The position numbers and the translations under genes were made by a program. Below, piece by piece: positions 16,101 to 28,708 of a stretch of 64,000 nt of DNA. The stretch's first letter is position 1. Every line of letters starts with the position of its first letter. This stretch comes from Chrysemys picta bellii (taxonomy: Eukaryota; Chordata; Testudines; Emydidae), in contig NC_088797.1 in the NCBI RefSeq assembly GCF_011386835.1, positions 34,347,583 to 34,411,582 of the forward strand, in the 5' to 3' direction. The notes under the pieces are model-generated. The model had not been told where the DNA came from and searched no databases. It saw nothing but the letters and a program-made list of their open reading frames with translations.

Positions 16101-19100
16101 CTAGTCATACCTGGATTTACATGAGCTGGAGGCATGCGCAGGTCACAGATCTCTGTACCAAAGCCAGAGTTAATGGGGTATTTCCCCTACTTTCTCTGTA
16201 GCCTATTCAAATACATATCTCATCTGCTTCCAGCAGACAGGCATTCATGTCAGATACCCTAACAGTCACTACATAGCAGCAGCACCAAATCACCTCAGCC
16301 ATTTAGAAGTTGATTCCCCAAGGCTTAGAACAAACAATATTTCTATAGTCTATTCCTTTGGTGCAGAGCCTAGTGAGAGACCTGACCAAGGTATGCTCCC
16401 CCAGCCAATCCTTGCATGGCAGGGCTATTGCTTGGATTAGAGACTGCACTGGTAGGACTATACTCACTTGCTTCCCTTTATAAGGCTCTACAGTCTCCAT
16501 CCACCCATTATCTCACAAGATCAGAGACAGTAGCAGGAGTGGAAGACAGCACTGGGAACCTGCACCACATAGAAACTTGTGTTGCAATTTTGAGTGAGAG
16601 ATTTTGGCAGCCTGTCTCAGAATTGGGATGAATAAATTTATGTTCTGAAACCCATTTAACAAGACTGCCAAATTCTGAGCCTCAACCTGCATCCTCATGA
16701 TTATTCCCATCAGAGAGGAGATCCACCAACTAGAAATTCTCTCAAATGGGAGACTGAAGTGATAAGGGTAAACCTAAGGAAGAATGTATTCTATGCAAAA
16801 CTAATTCCTGTCAGTGTATGGGCACACCAATACCCAAGGCAGAGCAGCTATCGGTGAAACAGTGGGGAATTCCCCCCCCCCCCCAATAAAACAGTTGCTT
16901 TATATGGGAAATTCCACCACCAAGAGAGATCTGTTGTGACATACATTTAAATGCTCAGTTTCTGTGAGTGTAAGTGTTGTGCTCTTTTCATTTTCCCCAG
17001 GTAGGATGAAAGCAGCCTGAAAGGTGTTTAAGAAAAGCTTTTATACATTAGATATCTACAACTAGGTTAGACAGAGGCTGCTGTGAATGAAGAGCTAGTG
17101 GAGTTAGTATCATAAAAAACTGACAGCTGAGCAATAAAGAGGTAAAGGGAGTTTTATCTAGACTGATTACAACTCTGCTTTGAGAATACCTGTATGATTG
17201 GGATGCATAATTAACAGTTGGAAGAAAGGAAATCTTTGCTAAAGACTAAACCCTCCATAACCCTTCAATTAAGGACAGAAGGCTCACAAAAACAACCAAA
17301 CCCCTCCCCGTCCCATCCCCCTCTCCCCTCTGGATGCCCTCCAGCAAACTAAGGGAACCCAGACTTGATAATCCTGATATTTCAAAGCAGGGAAAAAAAC
17401 CCTAAGAATTTGCAGGCCATCTCTATATTCAAAGCAGCAAAAGGGTACAATTACATAATTTTAATCAGAAATTTGGCTCTAACTGCCACAAAAAATAGGT
17501 CTACATTTGCATTTTTAAACAGAGCCAAGGCCAAAGAGTTAATTCTGACAGACTGCCTCTCTCAACACTCTGGGCAGGATCTTCTCATCACCACAGCACC
17601 ATATCCAGACCTTGTTACACCCCGCCACCCCCATGAGCTGCTCTACATTTCAATCCGTTAAATTAAATACACTACATTCCTGATTAAATTAGACTAGCAC
17701 AAACCCAACATCTCATTCAGTGTTGAAAGTGCCAGTTACCCAACAGAACACACATGCCACTTCCCAACATACAGACTCAGCACATCCATCTAGCAAGTGC
17801 CCCACCTTTGCCTCAAAGCAGACTTTCCCCTTTGTCACTCCATGGGTGCTCCTTGCCCCAGACCAAAGGGAGGGGAACTTCTCTGAGAAGAGAGGTTGTC
17901 CTCCATAGCGGTCCTTGCTTGCTTTGAAGTGGAGATCAGATGTATCTGTCAGAAAGAAGAGATCAGTTTACTCTAAGTTCCTTTTTCAGATTTACTCAAA
18001 AAGCATTAGACCCCACAAGCACCAGTAATAGTCTGGCTCATATCCAGATAGAAACTGACATGTTAGAAGGCAGTTTTCTACCATGCCACTGTTCCAACGC
18101 TAGGCAGGCCCAAAGGTTGCTATAGTGTAGTGGTTTTCAACCTTTTTTCATTTGCGGATTCCTAAAAAATGTTGAATGGTGGCGCGGACACCTTTGGAAA
18201 TCTTAGACATATTCTTCAAACCCCCAAGAGTCCGCAGACCACAGGCTGAAAACCACTGCTCTAGTGCTACTGCATTAATGCTGCACTTACCCAAGTACCC
18301 CCATATATCACCCAAAAGATAAAAAAAATTAGAAATGTTCCAGCTGGAGAGTTCCACTTACACAATCTCCTGTAAATCCTGTGGCGGCTGAAGGAGTAGA
18401 GTGGCCTCTGTTATTCTGACACACACCCCATTAGCTATGATGCTTGGTTTCTCAAATTATATACCCAATAATTAAATCTCTGTACTTTAAATTTACTATA
18501 CATCAAATAACTACCACATGGCCTATACATACATGTGTCCAGGATCACAACAGTTTCATCATCTTCCTCTCTCGGTTCCTCTTCTGGTGGTGGTGGAGAC
18601 TTAGACCTAGGCAGGAGTGAGAGAAGAAACAAGCAATCAGATATCAAAGAACATCCAGGAATAAGAACAATTTAGAATAGGGAAAACAACAGAATATAAA
18701 ACAAGAACACACATTCTGCCTTATAGTCCCAAACCAAATTCTATCCTTTTCCTTGCATCCACATGCAATGTCTGTCTAATCCCAGAACTAGCTGATCAAA
18801 TCTAGTTTCATTCATTGCCTGGGAAGTGACTTGGATTGCCAGTAAAACCAGGACCAGAGATTCCCTTCTGCTCACCGGCTATTGTAAGCCTCCTCTCGGA
18901 ATTCATAATAAGCACGGCCATGTTCTTCTTTTTCTTCACGTTGTCTCTTAACCCCTCGCCGCTCTCCATCTGAGCCTGTTGGCTTTGATTTATCTTCATC
19001 CTCTTCGTCCGCTGTGAGGGACAGAAGAAAAAGTCAGCAAGCCTTACTGAAAGCGACACAAAACCTAAAGAATGCAACACCAAAGCCCTGTAGGTCCCAC

Positions 19101-22100
19101 CTGCCGGACATGTCCTCCTGGCAATAAGATTACACCTATAAAGTGCTTCTGTCTCAGGGACATTCTATAAAAAGTCTGGTCATTTCATTAAACTTAAAAA
19201 ACCCAAAAACTGTTAATGGGACACCATCAGCTTAACAATTACACTTCTGCCTGACTTCCACCTATTGTAAAGTGACAACCAAGATCACTAAAATCAGAAG
19301 ATTCTGCATTTCAGTATGTTTAATTTGTGCATTTTACAGTAATTTGATTAGAGTCAGTTTTGCTATTTCCCATTTTGCTCATGTGCATCTTTCACACAGC
19401 AGCTTGGGAGAATACAACATTTCAGAAACAAAATAGGATTTTATAAAAACAAAAATTTACAGATGTACTCAGGGGTATGCTTAGTACCAGAAACTATTTT
19501 TAACGTTTTAAAACTGACTAGACTTGAAGTTGAATCAGTAACACAGATGTGCATTGAAGAACTAAAGTGTTCTTAGAAGCAAAACATTTTGAATTCAGTT
19601 TCTCTCTAACTTGCATACCAAAACCTGGGTTCAATGTTCATTAGTTAATTAGTAACATCTGTAATTGTCTGAGGATGAAGAGAGCCGTATAAGCACTAAG
19701 TATCAGTATTAATATCCCACGTTTCACCTACAAATAGCTGAGAACATGGATATGCCCTAAAGAGTGCAGGTAAAGCTCCCACCAGAGAAACAACCCTCTT
19801 CAGTCTGGTCTTGCCAGGAGAATCCATGAGAAGATTTGTTTTTAATGTATTCTAATTTTGTTAATTTTGCATTTTTATATTTTTCCTACTTTGGGGCTTT
19901 AAGGTTTTTTTCCCCCCAGGTTTGGATCCTGCAAATATTTATGCATGTGCTTATCTTTGAGTCCCCCTAATTCAAGAGGGGGCAAGGGGGAAATGGGATG
20001 GGACAGGATGGTCCTGGTAGTAAAATTAAATGTGTGTTTGAAAGCTCAAGGTCTCTGTTTGTAGCCACATGCATATATTTTATAGAGAAAATGAAGCTGT
20101 ACTTGTAATAGTAATATAAATCTAAGCAAACCAGAACCCAGAAAAAAAAAATCCAACTTATTTATTTATTTTTTAATGGTCAGATGGGCTTCCCCCTCCT
20201 CCAAACATCTTGGAAACCAAAATAAGGGAACAGAAAAGAGGGGGTGATGCCAAAATGAGGCTCAGCTTTTTATTAATCAATACTTTCTATCACGTATTGT
20301 TTTCATTTGCTATTTTACAAATTCATACCAATTAATGACAAACAGCTAGTAATTAACCTGGAAAGTCTCTCAAATATAAAACTTTGCACTGAACTCCCCC
20401 TCCCCCCCAATATTTTATTGTGGGAAATAGCAAAGATGACTATAAGTTTAGAAAAATTAGAGAGACAATGTGGGCAAGATCGTATCTTTTATTAGATCAA
20501 CTTCTGTTGGTGAGACAAGCTTTCGAGCTTATATAGACCTGAAGAACTCTTGTCTCTCTAATATCCTGAGACCAGCACCACTACAACTACCCTGCAACAA
20601 CAATGAAAGGTTTAGCAAAATTGTTTGTTTGCTATGGACCTTTGACAGTGGTTTGTTTATAGTCGGTTTCCCTCCCTCTTTCTCTATTTTTTTCTTTAGA
20701 TTTCATGGGGAGACAGCAAAAATTTTACAGTGTGTTTAGGTACCAACACTCATCACTAAAATTGACAACAGACTTAGTGACAAGTGCTGGTACCTGGAAC
20801 TACTTTCAATTTAAAACCGATTAGGATTTTATTCCAAAACGACACCAATAAAGAGAAATGTCAAGCTATTACATTGGTACTGATAGGGCTTTACCTTTAC
20901 ACCCTGTAACCCTCTTCTGGAGTTTATAGCCCATGCACAAGACATAGGATTTCTGAATCAAAAGCCAATGCAAAGAGATGTTCAGAACAAGTGCAATAGT
21001 GAATTATATACAGGGATGTTATCACTGAGCCTGGAAATGCCCTTTCAGGAGGCAGGGCAGTTTGTGCCATCCAAATTGTAAAGTTATATGGATTTCCTCT
21101 GATCCTGCATATGTACCACAAATTGTATAAACGAACTTGGAATATTTAAAATATTATGCCACAGGTTTACAGACACCCATTTATCTAACATGTCAGAAAC
21201 TAGAAGCTCCCAATGCTCTGGTCTGCTCCTCAAAATACCTGCTGCAGTGATACTGGAGAAAAAGAATTGGGGAAATAGGAGTAAAGATCTGGGGGAAAGT
21301 GGACCAGGATGCATGGGGTAAGGTGAGGTATCCTGTAGGGTGTTTAGATATGAGGTAAGGGAACAGTCCCAGATACGCAGGATAAAGAGAAACTGGTGGG
21401 GGTAAGAGATCCCCATGAGAGATGTCGGAAGGGGCCTGGATGTGTAGGATAAAGGGAACGAATGTGCAGGGTAAGGTAATTCCATGGAAGATGTGGAATA
21501 GGACCCGGATGTGCAGGGAACGGGGGATGCGAGGACCCATGGGGTTCCCCGCGGGTGGGTGGGAGAGAGTAACAGGATGTTCGAGAGATGACCATGATGT
21601 GCGGGGCATGACCTACGGGGGTCCCCGTGGTGGGGAGGAGGAATCGGCGGGAGTCACCTACGGTGGATGTTCCCCCCACCCTGTCTGGGGCCATACCGGG
21701 CTCCTCGCCCCCCTCTTTGGTCTCAGCCTCGGCCGCCGCCGCCTCATCCCCGCTGGGCCCCTCCTCCTGCGGCTGCTCGGCTCCATTCATGCCGCCCCCG
21801 TCGCTCCCCTCGGGCTGGGACTGCGCCTGGGCCTGGGCCGCCTCTTCCTGGGGCCCGGGCTGAGGCTGGGCCTCCCCGCCCAAGGCCGGCGTAGACTCCT
21901 CGTCAGCCAACAGCGCCTCCTCGTCCTCCTCCTCCTCTTCTTCTTCTTCCTCCTCCTCCTCCTCTTCGTCCTCCTCGTCGTCGTCGCCCTCCCCACGCGG
22001 ATGGGCTCCGACCGGGCCCCCCGCAGGCCCCGGCTCCACCCCAGAGCAGGCCCCAGCAGCGCCGCCCTCCTCGGGCCCGGCCGCCAGCATCTCGGCGTCC

Positions 22101-22210
22101 AGGGCCTCCTGTAGCCGCTGGGCAAGCTCCACCTTCAGCCCACGGGAGTCGAGACCACGGCGACCCAGCTCAGCCCGCAGCTCAGTCACCTTCAGACGCT
22201 TCACGTCCAT
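10200..22210 (-). CDS. HNRNPUL2: HNRNPUL2, heterogeneous nuclear ribonucleoprotein U-like 2 (complete)
   Basis: Nuclear RNA- and chromatin-associated protein of the HNRNPU family. Exons: 21697-22210, 18876-19011, 18533-18606, 17806-17945, 15921-16011, 15634-15746, 14773-15036, 14417-14539, 13871-13999, 13539-13707, 13091-13291, 11617-11693, 10789-10896, 10200-10268. All frames join to 735 codons, against 747 aa in human. Order of domains: SAP DNA-binding motif (residues 3-37, starting [15 protein letters not shown]), a long Glu-rich acidic tract and Gln/Pro region to about 170, SPRY domain about 235-440 ([31 protein letters not shown]), a P-loop kinase-like domain with Walker A GLPGSGKT at 450-457, and an Arg/Gly/Tyr/Asn-rich RNA-binding tail ending YYGYQGYR. 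Introns contain short DNA-transposon and SINE insertions only. The same-strand order with TTC9C beyond matches human 11q12.3. Confidence 0.97.
11287..11430 (+). repeat. tRNA-derived SINE of MIR/CORE type in a HNRNPUL2 intron
   Basis: The run resembles the MIR consensus: GTGTGGCCTAGAGGCTAAAAC, then CTGGGTTCCATTCCTGGTTC and CTTGGGCAAGTCACTT. The box-B-like GGTTCCATTCC is the remains of a tRNA promoter, but there is no cloverleaf, so it is not a tRNA gene. A second MIR-like fragment (GAGATGGGGAAACAGC) lies at about 11040-11120. Confidence 0.65.
15250..15618. mobile_element. Non-autonomous hAT element (MITE)
   Basis: Ends are CAGGGGTTCTCAACC and, inverted, CAGTGGTTCTCAATC. Flanking 8-bp duplication is AGCTACAG (15242-15249) and ATCTACAG (15619-15626), 7 of 8 matching. 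It sits in the HNRNPUL2 intron between exons 6 and 7. Internal sequence (GCCAGGGCTGGAGTTAGG to TAATGCTGGCC near 15360-15545) looks like a second, older hAT-type insert. Confidence 0.75.
18128..18258. mobile_element. Short hAT MITE, 131 bp
   Basis: Terminal inverted repeats TAGTGGTTTTCAACC and CAGTGGTTTTCAGCC, flanked by CTATAGTG (18120-18127) and CTCTAGTG (18259-18266), 7 of 8 matching. Located in the HNRNPUL2 intron between exons 3 and 4. Confidence 0.75.
19012..21696. other. HNRNPUL2: HNRNPUL2 intron 1
   Basis: AT-rich 2.7-kb intron. The only repeat I recognise is a 3'-end fragment of a Penelope-like element at about 20470-20595 (ATCTTTTATTAGATCAACTT, then GAGACAAGCTTTCGAGCT), in the same family as fragments at 32345, 60340 and 62050. 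The rest is unremarkable. Confidence 0.55.
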
Positions 22211-22281
22211 GGCAAGGGGGGGACAAGGCAGCGAGCGAAAGACTCCGACCGACCCAGCGCCTCGGCCGCCCGCGCCGTTAC

Positions 22282-22721
22282 TGCGCATGCGCCGAACCCC
22301 ACCGCCGCCTCGCTACAGCACAGCGCAAGCGCGCCCACCGCACGGACAGACCACCGCGCAAGCGCGGGAGGCTAGTCCCATCAAGGCGCACGCGCAGCCT
22401 CCAAGCGTCGCTTCGGCCGCTCACTGCGCAAGCGCGGGCTCGAGGCCGCCCACGCCGTCGCGCAGGCGCAGAGTCCAACGGCCCCCTTGGCTCACCAATA
22501 TGCAGGCGGGGTTCCCCAACGGCCGCCGAAATCCGACACGACGCACGCGCATTCTCCCCACAACCCACGCAACTGCACATGCGCACATCGCCTGGGCCCG
22601 AAAAGGCGCACGCGCCCTTCCCACTCGTTGACGCTGTGCGCAGACTCCAATTGTTTTCCCTCAGCCGCCGTAAAAACCGCATGCAGCGTCTTCGATCTAA
22701 CCATTTAGCTGCGCACGCGCA
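22282..22721. promoter_or_regulatory. Cluster of about ten NRF1-like sites at the HNRNPUL2 CpG-island promoter
   Basis: GCGCAnGCGC-type motifs begin at 22282, 22323, 22356, 22386, 22425, 22460, 22541, 22574, 22606 and 22710, mostly 30-41 bp apart. The copy at 22282 (TGCGCATGCGCC) is a near-perfect NRF1 site and that at 22574 is TGCACATGCGCA. They lie 70-510 bp upstream of the HNRNPUL2 ATG in a CpG-rich block. NRF1 use is inferred from motif. Confidence 0.7.
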
Positions 22722-23068
22722 GCCTCCCCCTGAATCCCTGCCTCCCTCGCGCTGCCTACGTACATAGCAATCGGTTTAGGCGGGTGTTTGAGGCCTCTGG
22801 GGCCCAGCCGTACGGGGAGGCTGCTGATTTTTTTGTTTGGCTATTTCTCTCCAATCCCAAAGAGCCGAGGTCTCTAAGCTGCCTAGCAACTGCAAGGCTT
22901 GCTTTTGATTGGGTGGTCGCCGATGAGCTCTCAAATGCCCCGCACCCTGCTTCAGCCGATACAGTCGCCATTTTGTGTCTTAGTACCTGAGTCTGAGAGG
23001 AAAGAGCTGGGAGAAAGGAATCCGACCCCAGCGTACCTGACCCCCAATGTATTGGGGGCATTTACCTC

Positions 23069-23072
<4 letters not shown>
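22722..23072. other. Outer part of the HNRNPUL2 upstream region
   Basis: GC-moderate sequence with no ORF or repeat that I recognise. It contains CGCCATTTTGTG near 22967, a weak inverted YY1-like motif. Confidence 0.4.

Positions 23073-23121
<49 letters not shown>
23073..23121. repeat. (TA)n(CA)n microsatellite
   Basis: About 14 TA units followed by about 10 CA units, uninterrupted. A likely length polymorphism. Confidence 0.95.
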
Positions 23122-23522
23122 TTTCCCCAGGATATCTGCCCCCCAAATAATGGGAGCAATTACCGCCACCCCAGGATCGCTACCCGCAAAGATGGGAGGC
23201 AGTTCCCTCCCCCGCCAGCGTATCTGCTTTCCCCCCAGACATGAGCAGATGGCCTGCTCTGCAAAGCTGCCGTGGTTTAACTTAGATGGGGTGTGTGAAA
23301 AATCCAAACCCAGGGGCTTTGGGAGTTGTTTTTTTGGGTTTAGTAAACTAGTTGGGAAGAGGTTTAAAATAAACCCAGATCAACTGGTCTTAATCCCAAC
23401 TAAGAGCATCCACACAGGATTTTGCATCCAGTGAAGTCAAATGGTTTAAAAAACAATTTAACCCAGAGCAACTTTCACATGTAGGCAAAGCCATGTGCAT
23501 AACTAGTGCCTGTAAGTACCAG

Positions 23523-24060
23523 CATAGATTCATAGCCAGGCAGGACCACGGTCATCTAGTCTGACCTCCAGCATCAGGGCCGGCTTTAGGCCAATTCAGG
23601 CGATTCCCCTGAATCGGACCACGCGCCTAAGAGGGCCCTGTGCCCTCGCTGCTGCCGGTATGCTGTATGGGGTGGGTGGCTTCCCCAGGGGGCAATGTAA
23701 AGGGCCTGGGGCTCCCAGCAGGGGCTGGAGCCCCAAGCCCTTTACATTGCCACCAGAGCCCCACTTCTGGAGCCCTCGGGTAGGGCTGTGGGGCTCTGGG
23801 GGCTATTTAAAAAGTCCAGGGCTCCCCTTGCTTCTACCGCCCCAGCCCTTTAAATAGCCGCTGGAGGCCCACCGCTTCCCCAGGGCTCCCTCGGCTATTT
23901 AAAGGGCCGGGGTGATAGAAGCAGGTTTTCTTTTTTTTTTTCTTTCTTTCTTTTGTTTTTAGTCATCCCTGCCGGGGCCCCGCCGAAAATGTTCGAATTG
24001 GGCCCTGCACTTCCTAAAGCCGGCCCTGTCCAGCATAACAGGCCAGAGAACTTCCCTGAA
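23523..24060. repeat. CR1-type repeat end interrupted by a hAT MITE
   Basis: GATTCATAGCCAGGCAGGAC and CATCTAGTCTGACCTCC are recognisable from the abundant turtle CR1-related repeat; the sequence resumes after 24036 (AACAGGCCAGAGAACTTCC). The MITE at 23575-24028 split it. Confidence 0.6.
23575..24028. mobile_element. hAT MITE with perfect 8-bp target duplication
   Basis: Terminal inverted repeats CAGGGCCGGCTTTAGG and CCTAAAGCCGGCCCTG, with TCCAGCAT on both sides (23567-23574, 24029-24036). The interior contains an imperfect palindrome around 23690-23760 and a poly-pyrimidine tract near 23930. A related element is at 49373-49703. Confidence 0.9.
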
Positions 24061-24439
24061 TTCATTGCCATTTAAACAAGAGCATACGTTTTAGAGAAAA
24101 GATGGGGAAGAGATATTTGATGGCAGAAGCAGTGGCTTACCCAGGAATTGAAATTGGGGGGGGGGGGTTCGAATTTATAGGGGGGGTGTCAGGGCCGTTA
24201 AGGGGTGAGATTGTGAGGGTGAAGGTGGGCTGTATGGCACCCTAGTAAAAACTGGAAAATGTTTCATGACCATTTTATTAAATTTAACTCAGGTTTTAAA
24301 ATCATCACACAAATTAAAGTTGGCTACTCAAGCCTTCTATGAAGCACTACATCTACATCCTTCTTGGTTTCTTGTTATAATTTTGCACAACTCTGTTAAT
24401 TAACTTATTGAATGCTATGCGTTCATCTTTGGTGGCTTC

Positions 24440-26430
24440 TCATGTGTTCGGTACTTCCATTCTTTCAGTTGATATGCTCATTAGTTCATTCACATGATCA
24501 GGCAGAAGGCGACTTCTTTCAGAACACAAAATTCTATTCAACGATGAAAAAGAACACTCAACTGTAGCTGTTGTGACTGGGAGTTGCAAGAGATGAATTC
24601 CTACTTCTTTCATCCCAGGGAACAGAACACAAAGATCGGGTCGAGCCACTAGTGATGATAAAAAAGAAGTTGAAGTCAAATCTTCATTTATTCGTCGTAT
24701 TATTTTCCACTCTGTGTTCAAATTCTCTATTCTGTCCTAATCACATGGCAGCCCCATTGCTGGTAGTGCTTCACTCCACTCAACTGTTGGTGTTTTATAG
24801 GACAGGCATCTGTAAAACCTATGTAGAGGTTGAGTAGTATCTAGAAGTCGCTGATGTAGATTTTAAAGAATCAAGTCTGTGTACTTTTTCAGTTGTCTTA
24901 ACAAACACTTCTTGTCTTCTTCACTTAAGGATTCAATATAAATGCCTTTATTAGTCAACTTCTGGACTGAAGTCTTTGCTTCTTCCAGTACTTTTTCAAT
25001 GGATAGATCTTTGATCCAAATGTTGCTTCTATTGCTGGACAAAGATCTACTACTGTTGTAGCAGATGCCTGGATGGCATTGTTTAATGACCCAAGTGGTT
25101 TCAACAGTAGACTTACGAGAGAGAGAATGGCAATAGTCTTCTCTGAATGTAGTAGCAAAAGTAATCCACCAGCCTCACTACTTAGATCCATCCCATCTTG
25201 GTAGATACTTTCCAAAGCCAGTAATAACGTCTGGAGTAATTTTAAGACAACAGCCAAGGATCGCTCATGAGAAAGTCAGCGGCTTTTCCCAGGTTGGACT
25301 AATTTGAACTTCAGTCCCAGTGTATCTTCTATATTTTCCAAGATATTCAGTCTTTTTGGACTCTTGCTGAAAAAAGAATATAATGAAGACATTAAATTTA
25401 TATTTTTTTAAATGTCTTTTGAAGATTCTGCAGCTCGTACTAGTGCTAGTTGGAGTAGATGGCCTCTGCAGTGTGTATAGGAGAGATTAGGGTTACACTT
25501 TTCTCTGAGCAAAGCTTGTACTCCACCATGTCTTCCAGAGAAGTTTTCAGCTCCATCAAATGCACAAGCAGCCATCTGTTTCGGGTCCAATTGACAAGCA
25601 TTTAACTCTTCTAAGATGTGGGTTGTCACAGATGCAGCCGATGTGTCTTCTATAACTTGAACATCTAGAAATGCGTCTACTGGCCTACCCCTGACATCAA
25701 GATAACATACACAATGACTTAATACTTGATGCCCATTTGCATCAGTGCATTCATCAGCCATGTATGCAAATTTTTTGAATGTGGTGAGAGAGTTCTCCAC
25801 TTTTTCAACTGTTGAGTCTTTCACTGTTGCACCGCATGCTTCTAGCCAGTCAGTTGAGTTTCTTGCAGAAAGATAGTGAGCATTTGCTGGTCTTGTTCGG
25901 AACCAGTGTTCAACTTCAGGATGAACAAGTGACAATGCACTTAACATTGGCCTCCAGTTTGTAGTGTGTGGTATCTCTTGCTTAAATAGAAAGTAGGCTG
26001 CCACAGCCAGGTTTGTTCGCATGAACTGTGTTGTGTCTACAGCATTCTTAACAGCCTCATTAAGTACTTCTAAAATTGGCTTTGAACGTGGACTTATAAG
26101 GCTTTCTGCATGTTGATACACTCCAGAGGCCTGGTGTTTTGCAGCCTTTTCACGTAGTTTGTCAGCATTGGCTTTGCTGATCGGTTTGACAAACCAAGCT
26201 CCTCCACTTTTACCAATTATAGCATTGGGAAGCTTTCCTTCTTCATAAGCTTTTTTGCAAGAGGAACACCAGTAGCCATCTTTTGTAACTTCAATAAATG
26301 GGAACACTTTGACCGACAAACATCGGGAACTGCCTTTAGGTTTTGGAGACACTGTTTCTTCAATAGGTAGCTGTATTTGTGCTTTGGGCTGGTTGGATGT
26401 AGATATACCACTTGAACCTTCAGGTGACAT
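24440..26430 (-). pseudogene. Decayed hAT transposase with TTF-type zinc finger
   Basis: Three open blocks in order on the minus strand: 26430-25408 (340 codons), 25257-24955 and 24721-24440. The first has a TTF-type zinc finger (GYWCSSCKKAYEEGK, near residue 52) and the start of the RNase-H-like catalytic fold (ADECTDANG, CAFDGAENFSG). The last is the hAT C-terminal dimerisation region (TVECSFSSLNRILCSERSR). The blocks are split by stops and frame changes, so the gene looks dead. The best family guess is the hAT group that includes ZMYM- and THAP-related domesticated genes. Confidence 0.85.
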
Positions 26431-26699
26431 GTTGATATATTCTTGGTTCTTGATGTGTTCTTCACCTTGGTTAGTTTTTGAGGCCTTTGAGTGGAAAAAT
26501 TATTGTATTGGTTTTTTGTCTTTTCATTTTCACTTTGACCTGCAACATATAAAAGAGATATGAATAAAGTAAATGTTTTGATAGGATAATGCAAATTTAA
26601 CATAAGGATAATGCAAGTTACACCAAAACACGTAACAGGTCTAGATTTCTAAAAATATATAAATTTAAAAAAAAGTATTTAGTTTAAATTGACTTTTGA

Positions 26700-27915
26700 A
26701 AAGTAAGCCCTCATGAGATAAGAGGGAAGTCCTCTCATGGATCAGGATCTGGTTAAAAGATGGAAAACAAAGGGTAGGAATAAATTATCAGTTTTCAGAA
26801 TGGAGAGAGATAAATAGTGGTATCCCTGAGTGGTCAGTACTGGGACCATTACTGTTCAACATATTCATAAATGATCTGGAAAAATGGGTAAACAGTGAGG
26901 TGGCAAAATTTGCAGATGATACAAAACTATTCAAGATACTTAAGTCCCAGGCAGACTGCAAAGAGTTACAAAGGGATCTCACAAAACTGGGTGACTGGGC
27001 AACAAAATGGCAGAGGAAATTCAATGTTGATAAATGCAAAGTAATGCACATTGGAAAACAATCTCAACTATCCATACAAAATGATAGAGTCTGAATTAGC
27101 TGTTAACACTCAAGAAAGATCTTGGAGTCATTGTGGATAGTTCTCTGAAAACATCCACTCAATATGCAGCGGCAGTCAAAAAAGCAAACAATGTTGGGAA
27201 TCATTAAGAAAGGGATAGATAATAAGACAGAAAATATCATATTGCCTCTATGTAAATCCATGGTATGTGCACACCTTGAATACTGTGTGCAGATCTGGTC
27301 ACCCCATCCCAAAAAAGATATATTGGAATTGGAAAAGGTACAGAGATGGGCAACTAAAATGATTAGGGGTATGAAACAGGATGAGAGATTAAAATGACTG
27401 GGAATTTTCAGCTTAGAAAAGAGACGACTAAGGGGGGATATGATAGAGGTCTATAAAATCTTGACTGGTGTGAAGAAAGTGAATGAGGAAATGTTATTTA
27501 ATCCTTCACATAACACAAGAACTAGCAGTCACCCAATGAAATTGATAGGCAGCAGGTTTTAAAAAAACAAAAGGAAGTACTTCTTCACACAACATAAATC
27601 AACCCGTGGAACTCTTTGCCAGGGGATGCTGTGAAGACCAAAACTATAACAGGATTAAAAAAAGAACTAGATAAATTCCTGGAGAATAGGTCCATCAGTG
27701 ACTATTAGCCAGGATGGGGAGGGATGCAACACCATGCTCTGAGTGTCCCTCTCCTGTTTGCCAGAAGCTGGGAATGGGCAACAGGGGATGGCTCACTTGA
27801 TGATTCCCTGTTCTGTTCATTCCCTCTGAAGCACGTGGCCTTGACCACTGTCGGAAGACAGGATACTGGGCAATATGGACCCTTGGTCTGACCCAGTATG
27901 ACCATTCTTATGTAA
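26700..27915 (+). mobile_element. CR1 LINE, 5'-truncated, nested inside the hAT element
   Basis: Reverse-transcriptase remnants include FADDTKLFKI (FADD catalytic box) near 26905 and WATKWQRKFNVDKCKVMHIG near 26990; further on is HLEYCVQIWSPHPKKDI near 27272. The 3' end has the CR1 landmark CTTGGTCTGACCCAGTATGA (27882-27901) followed by CATTCTTATG. Frameshifts separate the coding parts. Confidence 0.9.
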
Positions 27916-28688
27916 AAATTAATTATAATAATAAAAATGTTTAGTACAGAAACTCACCAACATAATGACCTCTCAAGATAATGCATTTTAAAAATCTTGG
28001 CCTCCTAGGAAACATATTTATATAAGTTTCCATTCCCAGTCACAAATCTAGCATTCTGGAGCAAAGTCACTAAAATATAGTCCAACAAACAAATGTTTAT
28101 TTAACGTGCCCCTCACTTTTCCCTCCACCGCACCCCACTCACCAGTGTTGTCCTTGGTCAGTGGAGACTCAGAGTTCAGAGGTGCTTTCACGTGAGTACA
28201 CCTCCCAGGTGGGGGGCAAGAAGGCACCTTGCTCATTCCTCCAGCTGCTCACTGTTCGCTCTGGCCACTGCTGTTTGTTGTGCCACCGTACACTCCACCA
28301 CTCTGTTGCCAATGGCCCTGCGCAGTCACCTTCTGCTGCCACCTGCCACTGTGACCTCTGCGAGTTGGTCTCTTGAGGTTCCACCCAGCTCTCAGTGATT
28401 TCAGCGGAGCTCTTGGGGGAGAACCTCGCTGCTAGTGCAGTCTGGGCTGTCTCTTCCACAGAAACAATGTCACCACAGCAGGACTAAGCACTTAGACTTG
28501 ATTCAGTGATTTCAGCTGCAGTGGTCACTTAACAGAACAAAAGACTATCTATGGAGACTAATCAGCTCTGTCTTTAAACAGTGGAGAGGGACAGGTCCCC
28601 ACCCTCTCGATGCCCTCAATCAGCACAGGCTCAGTACAGTTCTACTGCCCTTTACTCATACAATAAGAACAACAACATTTCATCCTCT

Positions 28689-28708
28689 CCCCCCCCCCCC
28701 CCCCCCCC
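28689..28708. repeat. Homopolymer run of 20 C
   Basis: Uninterrupted run of 20 C in the 5' region of the hAT element. Its exact length may be a sequencing estimate. Confidence 0.9.

Noticed and set aside
21422..22114. 230-codon plus-strand frame rich in Leu
   Set aside because: Antisense of the poly-Glu tract of HNRNPUL2 exon 1.
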